From assembly GCF_029962835.1 (NCBI RefSeq), contig NC_080586.1, positions 70,681,001 to 70,745,000 of the forward strand: 64,000 nucleotides of DNA, written 5' to 3'. Position 1 is the stretch's first letter. The number at the start of each line of letters is the position of its first letter. The position numbers and the translations under genes were made by a program. Shown in pieces: positions 1-13,074 of this stretch. The notes under the pieces were generated by a model, which was not told where the DNA came from, did not search any database, and saw only the letters and a list, made by a program, of their open reading frames with translations. Source of the stretch: Magnolia sinica (lineage: Eukaryota; Streptophyta; Magnoliopsida; Magnoliales; Magnoliaceae).

Positions 1-1040
1 CGCTCCAAGCTCAACGCTGCTGTTACCTAACGCCACCTGCACGCATCTATCGTGCATAAGCTTATAGAAAGCTTAGTGGGTGGTGAAAGTGTGTGCACAA
101 GGTAAGTGCCAAGTAAGCAATATTAGAGTAATCAGAGTAAGCGGAAATACTGATAAGCCCATAATCATACAATATCAAAAATACTGGCAAGTTCATAAAT
201 CATACGATATTAGAGTAATGTGAAGACATGCTAATAGGCTCATAAATACCATCAGCCTTATCCAGGCTATGCGATGCAAACATATAATGAACCAATATCA
301 TATACTGATGAAGTAATGTAGATTAGCTATGCAATGTGGAGACAGTAAGCTAAATACTATGTGTTGAGGATGTAATGCAATATGCGATGTGAATGAAATG
401 ACCAAACTGGAGTGTGAAGTCGGGATGATAGTAAGTAGTATCGCAGGCTACGGGATCCATCACAAAAGACTTCTATCCAAACCAGTCCCATACCTAAATT
501 TGGATAGTCAGACTCAACATGGTAAACTCTTGATCTTAGGTTAGTCGCGCGCCTCAACCGAAATCCTGGCCATTGTGAAGGTACACGTAATAAATAGTTG
601 CGTACCACCAGCCCAAGTAGAGAGTGAATGGATGAATGAATGAGTATGCAACTCCTGCTCAATAAGTCCACATATCAGTACAGTTCCTCTTTGAAAAAAT
701 CATCGGGGTTTAGTACACTCCAAATGACACTGCCCCTCTCCCAGCAGTACAGTCCAAGTGAGTGTAAGAAATCTCATTATCCGTCCGGCCAATAGTCTGT
801 CAATACCTATCTGGCACGTCGATAGCGGACCCATTTACGAGATGGTCAAACTCAGCCTAGCTATGCCCCCTACCCTCGGGCGGGTAAGGCCACACCCCCT
901 CCCAATCGACCACGACACAGTGAGAGATGTGGCCTCCTAGTATTCGGCACTCGGGCCTTATGTATCCACTCGGTCTCGACGTTGGGACGTCCTCTGGTAC
1001 CAAGAGGGTTTAGAGATTTTCACCCAGGGCCATCTATGGT
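1..1040. repeat. Large LTR-type repeat, copy 1 (left part)
   Basis: No gene is visible. The stretch is a diverged copy of the segment around 23270-23900. Shared blocks include the CGTGCATAAGCTTATAGAA region (about 50 and 23307), the block AGCGGACCCATTTAC (about 825 and 23693) and the CCACTCGGTC...GACGTT block (about 968 and 23839). In the right-hand copy these lie just inside a terminus beginning TGTCACGCCCC at 22922, so the left copy probably begins about 300 bp before the window. The short ORFs here have no recognisable domain. Confidence 0.7.
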
Positions 1041-1379
1041 AGCCCGATGCTAGAACAAATTTTCGGTGCCCCGTCTGGCCATCCACGATATGCCTGTGGA
1101 GGCTACGACCCTGATGTCACTAGGGCGTACAATAATCATAATGCAAGATGCATGAGTCATACAATCCAGTCATGCATCAATCCTGCGCATACCATGCGCT
1201 CAGGTGAGATAACCTCCACCTATCAAAGAGTCTCATAACAACATGTTCAATGACATATGCAATGATCAACCACATCTCATAATAAACATGTAGATGATGT
1301 GTATGGGCATGTATCATGATGCTATATTGTTACATAATCATAATCAGTATCAACGATCAGCCTCGACAATGTGGACATT

Positions 1380-2560
1380 TAACCAACATTATCCCTAAGG
1401 AATGGCCTATATAGAGCCAAACATATAATGGACCCATGGCCTCACACAAGGGCCAAATATACAACACCATGGGCCTCACTCAAGAGCTTAACACATTACG
1501 ATGGGCCTTTCACATGGGCCTAACATACATCACAACGGGCTACATCGCCTAGCCTTCAAATGCATCACAATGGGCCTCATCACATAGGCCTCCTATTCAT
1601 CACATTATGCCTTAAATACGAGCTGCATATACATCACACAGGCCGAATACACATCACAATGGGCCTCAACTACGAGTCGCATATATATTATATAGGTATC
1701 GACAATTGGCCTCGGCAATCGAAATCGATCGATAATCAGAATCGGTAAATCGGTCACATTAATCGAAAATAAGCAATCAGCCACGACAATCAGGATCGAT
1801 CGATAATCAGAATCGGTAAATCGGTCACGTCGATCGGAATCGACAATTGGTCATGACAATCGGAATCGATTGATAATTAGAATTAGCAAATCGGAATCGG
1901 CCTCAACACTTGGCCTCAACAATCGGAACCAATGCTCAACATCGACAATCAACACCGATAATCAACATTGATAATCGACACCGACGATTAGCATCGATAA
2001 TTGGCACCAACAACCAGCATATATAAACAAGGTGGGGTCCATAGATGGACAACCAATCAACCATAATATAAAGATCGGCCCTTTGCTGTGGTTATATCAA
2101 ATCCGATAATACGGAGTCATCCGTCTATGGTGAATGAAGGCCCACTTAGTTGGGCTAACCCACTAAGAGAATGATAAGAATGGGCCTAACAAGGCCTAAA
2201 GGAAGGTCACAATGTGGACATCAACCATCATTGCCCATCAATGTGGATATTCAACTAACATCGCTCCCAAGCGGTGACTGCCATAAACATCGTTACATAC
2301 ATCATGGTGGGATCTTACATCACAATGGGCCTCATATACATCACATTCGGCCCACACAAAGGCCTTACATACGTCTCATTGAGCCCACTCATGGTCCTTA
2401 TATACATTACATTAGGCCTCAACCCATAAGCCTTAAATACGTCTCAATGGGCCTCATATACATCAAGTGGGTCACATCATGTGGGCCGCTCCAATGGGCC
2501 AACATGCATCAAATGGGCCACATCATATGGGCCCCACCAATAGACGGCATAGATATACAA
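1380..2560. repeat. Degenerate short repeats (GGGCCT/ACATCACA and AATCGG types)
   Basis: From about 1430 to 1680 and again from 2290 to 2540 the sequence repeats a loose unit of roughly 35-45 bp built from TACATCACAATGGGCCTCA. Between them, about 1690-2010, lies a minisatellite-like run rich in AATCGGAATCGATAATC. Within it a block starting ATCGATCGATAATCAG recurs 71 bp apart (1724 and 1795). No protein is supported. It is probably internal to the large LTR repeat, because similar GGGCCTAACAAGG text occurs near 24350-24450. Confidence 0.6.
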
Positions 2561-3960
2561 TAAATGCATCAATGGTAGGCCCTTAGACGGTGCAAATATA
2601 GAATACGTACATCAAGGTGTGCCCCATCACATGGGCCTAATATATGTATAACAGGTGGGCCCCGCATACGCAGCGAATGAGCTCCCATTAGATGGTCGGG
2701 GTGGATATAGAATGCATACATCAGGTGGGTCACACGTCCCATGAACAGTGTGGATAAAACATACATCGAGGCAGGCCCTATATGATCTAGGTGGTTACGA
2801 TATAACACATATCATGGTGGAATCCCCACCATCCCAACCTGATGGACGGTGTGGATTAAATCATACATCAAGGTGGGCTACGTGTATAGGGTCCACGCCC
2901 AACACATGGATGGGACGGCGTGGATGGAACACTTACATCATGGCCGGTCCCACATACAGATTGACGGCGTGGCTAGAATACATACATCAGGGCCCAGCTG
3001 GACAAACGACATGAATATACGATGCATGCATTATAATAGGGCCCACTATTCATGCTAGACTGAATGGTGTGGATCAAAACATATATCATAGTGGTCCCAC
3101 GGGCCTGACGACGCCCATGCACAGCAGCACATTTCTGCTTGTCCATCAGATGGACGGTTTGGACATAACATATACATTATGGTGTGGGCCACTCCATCTG
3201 GATAGATGGCAGAGTGGATATACAATCCATACACCAAGGTGGGTCCCATTCCACACGTGCAGTACGTGTGGGATGGCCCCACACAAGTTGAAGACAGATG
3301 GACGGTATGTGTGAAACACATACATCACCATGGGGTCTGCCGTTCTGGATGTAAGGACAAAGTGGATATAGAATAAATGCATCATGGTGGGTCCCACCCA
3401 CATGTGCAGGGGTGGGCCACGTCCCCAGATGAATGGACGGTGTGGTATAATACATACCTCATGGGGACCACATAGCTGGTGACGTCACAGCAGCTAAATA
3501 GCTAGTTTGCACCAGCCAACCACTTCCAGATGAATGGACGGTTAGGATACAACACATGTCAGGTGGTACCACTATCCATGGATTAGATGATGTAGATTTA
3601 TATACATCAAGGTGGGCTCCACCGTCCAGACCCCTGGACGGTGGATAGTATGAATGAAACACATACATCATAGTGATCCGCACAACACCGTCAGATGGAT
3701 GGTGCAGACAACACACACATCATGTGGGTTTGTACAGCACTGTCCAGATGGGCGGTGCAGGTTGCACATACATCACAGAGGGGCCCCACGTGGCAGTGGG
3801 TCCACACGGGTGGATATGAAACACAAATCATGGTGGGCCCCTCCTGCCCGATGAATGGACTGTTATGGTATAACCATACCTCAGATCAGGCCCACAGACA
3901 TTGTTGACGTCCTTAGCAGCTATATGGCTATGTGCGATACACTTGCCAATCCGTTTATAG
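2560..3960 (+). repeat. Tandem array of about 20 degenerate TIR-derived units
   Basis: About twenty same-orientation units of roughly 45-110 bp recur. Each has the core GGACGGTGTGGATA-AACA followed by CATACATCATGGTGGGCCCCAC. Clear units begin near 2695, 2745, 2842, 2915, 2965, 3062, 3150, 3206, 3300, 3357, 3435, 3537, 3585, 3635, 3698, 3750, 3805 and 3855. The core matches one terminal inverted repeat of the element family seen intact at 35931-36550. Two units (3457-3530 and 3870-3955) run on into the outer TIR with AGCTATATAGCT-like palindromes and CCAATCCGTTT, that is, into full element ends. The short ORFs here are shadows. Confidence 0.75.
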
Positions 3961-3962
3961 CA

Positions 3963-4084
3963 GGTGGGTCCCACGTGGGGCCCAACATAACGTTTACTTT
4001 TCATCCCATCTGTTGATAAGGTCACAAAGACCTAGATTAAGAGGAAAAACAAATTTCATGTAGATCCAAAACTCCTGTGACCTA
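3963..4084. repeat. 122-bp flank duplicated on both sides of the Athila insertion (left copy)
   Basis: Positions 3963-4084 and 15844-15965 align without gaps and appear identical by eye. The left copy ends exactly where the Athila LTR begins (TGTTCACTCC at 4085). The right copy starts inside the truncated other LTR and runs on into the resumed host repeat. A normal integration duplicates about 5 bp, so this duplication needs a second event. Confidence 0.9.
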
Positions 4085-6321
4085 TGTTCACTCCCCAAGT
4101 ATAGGGTTGTGATGTAGTAATAAACTCGGTAAGACCGAGGTCGAATCCACAGGGACTGAAACTTGTACGTTATCTGAAACCAAGTAGAACTAGAACTAAA
4201 CTAAGATGTGATCTAAACCAAATAGAATTTAAGAAGTAATTGTGGAAGAATTATCTAAGACTTTAAGTAATTTAAAGAATAGGAACTAGGGATTCAGAGG
4301 ATCCACTTGTAGAGATCAGGGAGATCTTATGCCAGTATCACAAATTATGGAATTTTACTGAACTGCCATTGATATAGGTTTCAAGAGATGAAAGGTATAT
4401 GAATTAGAATGGATTCCATCACCAAACCATGCCCAGGAGACAAAGTAAACAACAGGATTAAACTAATTACCAACCAATCAACATGCTATGAAGGTTAGGA
4501 AGGGTACCATCTACCATGCCCATGGGACAATGATGAACAACAGGGCTTCCTGACTTCATAAACATAAAAAGGGGAAAGAAATACTCAAAGCCATTGCAAA
4601 TCCATTGTAATTTCAGTCACAACAGACCATTAAAGACTAAAGATATTCCCTTAAAATTTAGTCAAAAATAATCTCTTCAATCTTAATCAAAGGGCACCAG
4701 CAACATCTCTCCCATCTCACTACAAGCTTCACCTCTTAGCCCTAGCTAAGAGGTTTAGCCACTCATGATTGGCCTAAACCCAGAACAAATAGAAAAAAAA
4801 ATAAAAAGAGAAAGAAAAGAACAAGAAGGAAGGAAATAAAGGAAACAAAAGAAGACATAAAAAAACTTCACTCTCTCTTCAATCCTCTCGCTTGGTTCCC
4901 TGCCCCATCAAAGAATTCCTCCCTCATCCGCTGCCTCAGCTCCCTGACCAAGAGAAACAGCAGCCGCACTCCTCTTATGCACAGCAGCCGCAAAAACAAT
5001 AGAATAATCAACCGTTTCCCTGACCAGCGACACCTAAAACCGATCCACGTTCCCAAACTTCTCTCCACCGAGACCTCCGTCCTCTTATACAGAACTGTCG
5101 TCCGGGAGTCCTACCCGGAATAGGGTGTGAAGACACTCCTCTTTACGCAGCCAGGCGCGGCAGCAGCGTGCGTAGCCGACTGAACACGGAAACACACCTC
5201 CGTTTGGCTTGAGATTTTGGAATTGATTGTCAAGACTTGGAATCAGACTTCTTGGTGGGGTTCAAGATCGCATGATCTATCATTTGGGCGGACTGGATTG
5301 TTGATCAGATCAGCATCTTGATCACAGAATGGCCCGAAAATCTCGGTTGCGCGCAGCAGAGCTCGGCGCTTCTTGCGCTGGGACGTTGGTGAAGGCCCTG
5401 ATCGAAATCGGTTGCGAAATCCCCACTGTCCATTGAATTCCTTGTGAAAAATCAGTCGGGAAGGAGTGGTTTTCGTGGGTTCTTGTGTGGGCCATTGTAC
5501 TCACTCAATTCACCGTTCATCTTATGTTGTACATCGATCTCCGTGTTTGCATCTGCATGGGGCCAAAAGGTCACCTAGGTCTTGGCCAATGGACCCGTGG
5601 GATTCCAATGGACGGTCCAGATCGGACCGTTGCATCATGATGGTGGCCCACTAGACACTTCCGCAGGCTCTGTTTCGATTCGCTGGTGAGAGATCTTGAG
5701 TTGTAGAAGGGATCGGTCAGCGAGCGCGCTGACCGATTTCATGGGTCCGGTGCACTGCACACATCCATGTACTGTGTACACATGCACCCTAAGGTGGGGC
5801 CCATCATGATGTTCATGCCAAATCCGCTCCATCCATCCGTTTCTCTATCCCATTTAAGGGGTTTGAAACCAAAAATGAAGTATATCCAGCTATCTGGCGG
5901 GCCCCAGATTGATAATTTGTGGGCTGATCTGTCCGTTGGGCCCTTTCTACAGTGATCCAGGAGCTGAAATTTCACGTGTACGGTTCATTTATGGTCATCA
6001 GGACACGTATGGAGTTTTGAACTGATCAGATGGTGGGAACCCTATGATCTTTCATTCTGGACACTTTTCAGGCCACTTGAGCTTCAATTCCTTGATTTTC
6101 TTGGGTCCCTGATGTGTAATTCTGTTGATCTTGGGTCTTTGGAGTCCGTCCCACGCTTTGGTGTCATCAGAGCGTTAAGTCCATGCTTTAAACACCCATT
6201 TCGGTCCAGGCTCGTACATACACTCTGCATTATAAACACGATTAATCATGCCATTAAGCAGTACCATGCGTGTAAATCTATGCAATAAATGGGTCTGATA
6301 TGCAATATTTGACCCTCAACA
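4085..6321 (-). repeat. 3' LTR of the Athila element
   Basis: A 2237-bp LTR bounded by TGTT (4085) and AACA (6321). It matches the right LTR closely over about 4860-6140 (for example the 60-codon frames at 5322-5504 and 15024-15206 translate identically) and less well over its first 800 bp. Its interior contains a GGTGGGGCCCATCATGATG block (about 5793-5900), related to the repeat common in this window. A polypurine tract (GGTTGGGGGTTG on the minus strand, 6322-6333) adjoins its inner end. Small ORFs inside it are not genes. Confidence 0.88.
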
Positions 6322-7702
6322 CAACCCCCAACCAGCATTTTGCTAGTCCCGAGCAAAGTATGCGAAAAATGAGTTGAGAATTACAGAACAATTTATAAAC
6401 TCGAGTGATTTTTGCAGAGTAATCCAGATACGAGAACTTTTAGATTCATGACTGTTGGATATTGCTTTCTCCTAGACTCCAGTACATGGTAAACTTCATA
6501 ATCAAATTCAACATATTAGTCCATTAATTAGAATAATTCTAAATATTGAATTTCATGGATGTATAGTCCAATCTCGACTTGACAACATTAAGATTCACCT
6601 TGATATTTAAGGATATCATTGGTAACAAATAAGAGAAATCACGATAACCCCACTTGGCTTACACTTAACTTTTTATTCTTTTAATTTTTATTTTTATTTT
6701 TATTTTTATTTTTATTTTTTATTTTTATTTTTATTTTTTTTTTAAAAAATAACTGAAAGAAGAGGGATCAGATCCTCACCTATAGGGAGCAAACCTAAGG
6801 TAAAGTCTGTACACCCAACTTTTTCACATATCATTCATGGGAAATTAAGTCTATACCTATAGGGAGCAAACCTAAGGTAAAGACCATTTGCCCAATCCCT
6901 TCAGTTTTCCAAGTTGGTTCCTTTTATGTTTAGTGATTACCAAGTTAATCCTTTAATATCGAACTGAAACCTTAATATGCAAGCGAGATGTGTCCTGCGA
7001 ATTCATGACTCAACCAATGTTTACAAATTCTAATAATGGATTAATAATTCAAACTTAGCTATGAAATTTAATAGATAACTGAATCCAAGAGTCATAAAGT
7101 ACCAACATCACGCATCTTGAAATTCTAAGTGCCCTAGATGGCCGTCAAAATCACTTCGACTTCATTAGAAATCCTGAAAAATAAAAAATTTTCACAACGT
7201 TTGCTCAAGAAAATGCTGATTAGGTAACCTAATCTCCCACCCCCAACCTAAAATCTACATTGTCCTCAATGTAAAAAGAAATAGACATGCAATGCACATG
7301 AGACAACGGAAAAATAAGAGTGATGGAAAGATAGTACCTGAACGAAAGAATCAAGAGGCTTTTCAAAGATTTCTACGTAAGAGCGGTCAGCACAAGAGAG
7401 AAACCGACAAATAAAATAACAAAAATACAATCCTACCTATACCACTTTCGCAGGTGCTCTCGATTGCATTTAGCGTATGCAACAAGCCTTTAAACCCCTA
7501 GGTTACCCCTAGTGGACGAGTTGTAGTCTCGTGAGGGTTTGCAGTAATGTTACCCACAAACATTGAACTAACGAACGAAATGAAATGAAGAGCTGGGTTG
7601 CCTCCCAGGAGCGCTAAGTTTACCGTCTTCAGCCAGACCAAAGCAACTACCATAATCCTATGAAAGCGATAAACCTACCTATACCTCCATCAGACTAGGA
7701 GA
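6322..7702 (-). other. Spacer between pol and 3' LTR with polypurine tracts
   Basis: No coding frame is seen. Read on the minus strand it holds the terminal polypurine tract (6322-6333). An upstream purine-rich tract lies near 7215-7245, just after a CATTGAGGACAATGT block (about 7255-7270). A GCGCTCCTGGGAGGCAACCC motif lies just after pol (about 7594-7613). I know such motifs from related plant gypsy elements. A T-rich (TTTTTA)n tract lies at about 6668-6745. A 27-bp segment, CCTATAGGGAGCAAACCTAA plus 7 bases, occurs twice, about 6780 and 6857. An envelope-like gene, if ever present, is gone. Confidence 0.6.
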
Positions 7703-10700
7703 TCAGTCCTGGTAAACAGGATCAGTCAGAGGCATGGACATGTCCTCTGAATCAAATTTCTCAACAAATGACTTTAATCAATATCCATTTACTTTAAACT
7801 CATTGCCATTGTCTGGATTCCAAATCTCGACAGCCCTATGAGGATAAACATTGATAACAATGAAAGGGCCGGTCCAACGAGATCGAAGCTTGCCCGGAAA
7901 GAGTTGTAACCGAGAATTATACAAAAGGACTTTCTGACTTGGCGTGAATGATTTTCGTAGAATGTGTTGGTCATGAAACGACTTCATCCTGTCCTTGTAA
8001 ATTCTCAAGTTCTCGTACGCATCGTTCCAGATTTCTTCAAGTTCATTCAATTGAAGTTTGCATAGTAAGCCAGCGTTGACCAGATTGAAATTCAAATTTT
8101 TGATCGCCCAGTAAGCTTTATGTTCCAACTCCACAAGTAAGTGACAAGCCTTCCCATAAACAAGTCTAAAGGGAGAGATTCCAATAGATGTCTTAAATGC
8201 AGTATGGTAAGCCCATAAAGCACCGATCAATCGGATTGACCAATCTTACGGTCAGGGTTAACCATCTTTTCCAAAATGTGTTTAATTTCCCTATTAGAAA
8301 TCTCAGCTTGTCCACTTGTCTGTGGATGGTATGGGGTGCTCACCTTATGAGAGATACCGTATTTCTTCATTAAGCTCTCGAATGGTCTATTACAAAAGTG
8401 TGAGCCTCCATCACTAATGATGGCTCGAGGCGTTCCGAATCGAGAAAGGATGTTCTCTTTTAGGAATTTAATGACCGTGCGATGGTCATTCTTTCGACAC
8501 GGAATCGCTTCGACCCATTTAGTGACATAATCCACGGCGAGCAAAATATACAGATTCCCAAACGATTGGGGGAATGGTCCCATGAAATCGATGCCCCAGC
8601 AATCAAATGCTTCAATGATAAGGATGGGATTTAAGGGCATCATATTTCGACGGGACAATGCTCCCAATTTCTGACAACGCTCACAAGCTTTGCAAAACTC
8701 ATGAGTGTCCCTGAACATGGTGGGCCAGTAAAAGCCACACTGCAGAATCTTGGCCGTGGTCTTTTTAGCAGAAAAGTGACCACCACAGGCCTCTGAGTGA
8801 CAGAAGGAGATGACGCTCTGATGCTCATCGTCTGGTACACATCTCCTTAGAATTTGGTCTGGGCAATATTTAAATAAGTAAGGATCATCCCAGAAAAAGT
8901 TGCGCACCTCGGTGAAAAATTTCTTCTTATCTTGTGCAGTCCACTGTGTCGGTATGGCACCTGTAGCAAGATAATTAGCAATATCAGCGAACCAAGGTGA
9001 ATGGGAGACTCTGAACAGCTGTTCATCAGGGAACATGTCATTGATATGGGTTGCCTCAAGGGAATCAGAGGTATTAAGGCGAGAAAGGTGATCAGCTACT
9101 ACGTTCTCTACTCCCTTTTTATCTTTAATTTCCAAATCAAATTCTTGGAGTAGAAGGATCCATCTTATCAAGCGGGGCTTAGAATCATTCTTAGAAAGAA
9201 GATACTTCAGTGCCGCATGATCTGTATATATAATGATCTTGGATCCGATCAGGTAGGACCTAAATTTGTCCAAGGCGAACACTACGGCTAAGAGTTCCTT
9301 TTCCGTAGTCGAGTAGTTCACTTGGGCAGGATTTAGAGTCCTACTTGCGTAGTGAATGACGTAGGGCTTCTTATCTTTTCTCTGGCCTAGGACCGCCCCA
9401 AGAGCATAATCAGAAGCGTCGCACATAAGCTCAAAAGGAAGGCTCCAGTCGGGTGGCTGCATGATAGGTGCAGTGGTTAACGTGCCCTTAAGCTTGGTGA
9501 AAGCTTCCTGGCACTGCTCAGTCCACTCGTACGGAGCATCCTTTTGAAGAAGATTACATAAAGGGCGAGAGAGAAGACTAAAGTCCTTTATGAATCTCCT
9601 GTAAAATCCTGCGTGTCCTAAGAAGGATCGCACGTCTCTGATGTTCTTGGGTGGAGGTAGGTTAGAGATAAGATCGATTTTTGCCTTATCTACCTCGATT
9701 CCTTTGGACGAGATGATATGCCCAAGGACAATTCCCTTTTGAACCATGAAATGACACTTCTCCCAATTAAGTACCAAGTTCTTTTCTTCACATCTTTTCA
9801 GCACACATTTAAGACTTTCCAAGCACTTGCTGAAAGATGGACCGTAGACAGAGAAGTCGTCCATGAAGACCTCTAGATATTGCCCCACCATATCAGAAAA
9901 GATACTAAGCATACATCGCTAAAAGGTGGCAGGGGCATTACATAGTCCGAATGGCATCCTTCGGTAGGCAAAGGTGTCGTAGGGACATGTAAATGTGGTC
10001 TTTTCCTGGTCTTCAGGGGCTATCTCCATCTGGTTGTAGCCCGAATACCCATCAAGAAAACTGTAATAGGAATGACTAGCTAACCTTTCCAGGATCTGAT
10101 CAATGAATGGTAAAGGTAAGTGGTCTTTCCTCGTGACGGTATTCAACTTCCTGTAGTCAATGCACATTCTCCAACCAGTAGTGACTCTAGTTGGCACGAG
10201 TTCATTATTGGCATTGGCTACGATGGTGATTCCGGACTTCTTAGGGACCACTTGAGTTGGACTCACCCATTGACTATCAGATATTGGGTATATAATACCC
10301 ACGTCCAGTAGTTTAAGCACTTCGGCTTTAACCACTTCCTTCATGTTTGGATTTAGTCTACGTTGTGGTTGCCGAGCGGTTTTTGCATTATCCTCAAGAT
10401 ATATGCGGTGAGTACAAATCGAGGGATCGATTCCCTTGAGGTCCGCTATCGTCCATCCAAGGGCTCCTTTATGCTCAATGAGAGTAGATATGAGCATACT
10501 CTCCTGTTCTTTCTCCAGGTGGGCAGAGATCACCACCGGGTATGTCTCATCTTGACCTAAATAGGCATATTTCAAATCAGAGGGCAAAGGTTTTAGGTCA
10601 AGCTTCGGCGGCTTGAGATTAGACGGCAGAGGCACTACATCAGTTTGTGGTAATTCTTCAAATTGTGGCCTCCATCGGTTAACTTCAAGTACCGGTGCAG

Positions 10701-11665
10701 TATCAAGCAAGGCGCACGTCTCCCTAATCATGTCATGATCAAAATCATGGGAGTGGGCCGGGCACGTCTCTAGATGGTCGGAGGATAAGGTCAGAGGTGT
10801 CGTATCTTCCACGAAAGAGTCGATCATGTTAATGTCGTGGAAATCGTCATCATCCTCTGAGTTGCTGCCATTATTGAAAAAAATATTTGACTCCAATGTC
10901 AAATTTCCAAAAGACATAGTCATGATACCATTCCTGCAATTGATAATTGCATTTGATGTGGCAAGGAATGGGCGACCAAGAATGACGGGAATCTGAGTGC
11001 TCATGTTATTGATGGGTTCGGTGTCCAGGATGATAAAGTCTACAGGGTAGTAAAATCTATCAACTTGGACCAACACATCCTCAATTATCCCCATTGGTAC
11101 ACGAACAGAGCGATCAGCAAGTTGTAGTGTGGTTAGGGTGGGTTTTAATTCACCCAAACCTAACTGTTTGTATACCGAGTAGGGAATCAGATTGACGCTC
11201 GCTCCTAAGTCAAGAAGTGCGTGATCAATTCGATGGTTCCCGATTACACATGATATGGTTGGGCTACCGGGATCCTTGAATTTCTGCGGCACGTCTTGCT
11301 TCAGGATGACACTCACTTTCTCAGTCAAGAAGATTTTCTTTTGAATAATTTTCCGTCGCTTGGTCGTGCATAAGTCTTTTAGGAATTTGGCATATGAAGG
11401 TATCTGTTTAACGACATCAAGTAGAGGAATGTTGACTTTCACTTATTTCAACACCTCTAGGATATCCTGAGAGTTAGAGAGAGGTTTTGGTGAAACCAAC
11501 CGTTGGGGAATGGAGCAACTGGCTTCTCTAGAAGTTCCGGTTCTACTTTTTGTGGGGCATCACCGGATCCATCATTGTTGTCCTCTTTTGGTTCTTGAGG
11601 CTTTTCGGGCCTAACCTAAGAGTTTTATCAATGATCTTCCCACTCCTAAGAGTGGTGATGGATTT
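7703..11665 (-). pseudogene. Athila pol: protease, reverse transcriptase, RNase H, integrase (broken)
   Basis: The first long frame (11442-9919) has an aspartic protease motif LLDLGASVNLIPYSVY and the RT N-terminal half (WRMCIDYRKLN, MPFGLCNAPATF). It stops at a TAG (9919-9921). The same frame then runs 9918-8227 with the RT catalytic FMDDFSVYG, RNase H ([25 protein letters not shown]), an integrase H2C2 zinc finger (HSEACGGH...CKACERC) and core residues in [15 protein letters not shown] and [12 protein letters not shown] one-base loss near 8245 shifts the frame; the integrase C-terminus continues at 8230-7778. A further in-frame stop sits at 7778-7780, with coding-like sequence to about 7703. 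The gag-protease linker (11443-11663, TTLRSGK motif) is also broken. Known role: polyprotein for reverse transcription and integration. This copy is inferred to be inactive. Confidence 0.9.
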
Positions 11666-13074
11666 AGCATGTCCCATCCTGATTTGAAGAGCTGGGATCA
11701 TTATTCTCGTATTGCGGTTTAGGATTGGGGAGAGGTTGTGCAGGAAGCATCCCCTTTTCTATAACCGTCATACGAGAATCTATCTTTTGCATAAAATCTG
11801 TGATTCCCCGCATTGCCTGAGCCAGCTCTTGTATGGGATTTTGAACCGGTTCCTCTTGAGGTTTCACTTGATTTGGATTTTGATTGAAGAAACCTGGAGG
11901 AGTCGCCGTTTGTCCATTCCTCCAACTAAAGTTTGAATGATTTTTCCAGCCAGGATTGTATGTGTTGGAGTTAGGTCCAGTAAAAGGTCTTTGATAGTTA
12001 TTTACGGCATTGGCTTGTTCATTCAACACTCCTCGAAAGGCAGGTATTGTAGGACAGTTTTTAGTTGTGTGAATGTTGCAATCACAGATGCCGCAAACAA
12101 TTTCATTGACCTTATCCTTCTTTCCTTCCATGGCCTCAACTTTCCTTATGAGCGTAGTCACTTTACACTTGAGATCATCCTCTTCTTTCAAGAGATATAA
12201 TCCACCTTTCTCTTTTAATTGAGTCGGCCTAGACGTGGTGTTCGACTTTGGGTAATAGTCCCAAGATTGTGTTTTTTCAGCAAACTATCGAGGTAGTCCC
12301 ATACCTCGTCGATATCTTTATTAATGAACTCTCCATTACACATTGTCTCGACCATTTGGCGCATGGAAGATGTCAGTCCATCATAGAAAAAATTTGTAAT
12401 GCGCCACGTTTCAAATCCGTGTTGTGGGCATGAACTGACCAAATCTTTGAACCTTTCCCAACATTGAAAGAATGTTTCATCTTCCTTTTGGGCAAAGTTC
12501 ATGATCGCTTTTCTGAGGGTAATCGTTTTATGATGTGGGAAGAATTTTTTTATGAATTCCCTCTGCATGTCGTTCCATGTGCCAATGGATCTAGGACGCA
12601 GTGAATGTAACCACGTCTTAGCTTTCTCTTTTAAGGAAAAAGGAAAGAGTTTCACCTTGTATCCTCAGATACATTAGGAAAACATAATGTAGCTATAATC
12701 TCATCGAACTCTTTCAAATGTAAATATGGACTTTCAGATTCAAGTCCATGGAACTTGGGAAGGAGTTGGATAACTCCTGGCTTGATGTCCATTTGTCCTG
12801 TGTTTTCAGGAAAAATCATGCATGAGGGCGTACTCACTCCCGCCGGTTGTAGAAAATCTCGTAAAGTACGAGGCGGGGGTGCCTGTTGCACCTCATTCTC
12901 ATCATGGTTATCCTCCACCCTGGGTGGAAGTAGAGGAGGTTGGTCTTCAGCCATAAGCTCAGTTAACTCAGGGGATTTCGAGCGGTGTCTAATCCTGCGA
13001 TGGATAGTCAACCCCTCAACCACTCCTCCTTCAGTCAAGAGACGTCGAGTGTCGTCACGGGCCCACTTGGGCAT
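11664..13074 (-). pseudogene. Athila gag (broken in at least two places)
   Basis: Three minus-strand frames make up one gag. 13074-12652 is the N-terminus (MPKWARDDTRR...). 12655-12215 is the conserved retrotransposon gag domain (KLFPFSLKEKAKTWL, W-x-F at QCWERFKDL). 12191-11664 has a zinc knuckle of the CX2CX4HX4C type (CGICDCNIHTTKNC) and the NPGWKNHSNFSWRNGQ block common in these gags. Frame changes near 12650 and 12225 separate them. Gag would form the particle and bind RNA. The intact knuckle shows the lesions are limited in number. The start at 13074 is the first Met of the open frame and cannot be verified. Confidence 0.88.

Noticed and set aside
5322-5975. Short ORFs duplicated at 15024-15677 with near-identical proteins
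   Set aside because: They lie inside the two Athila LTRs; identity follows from LTR duplication, not from coding constraint.
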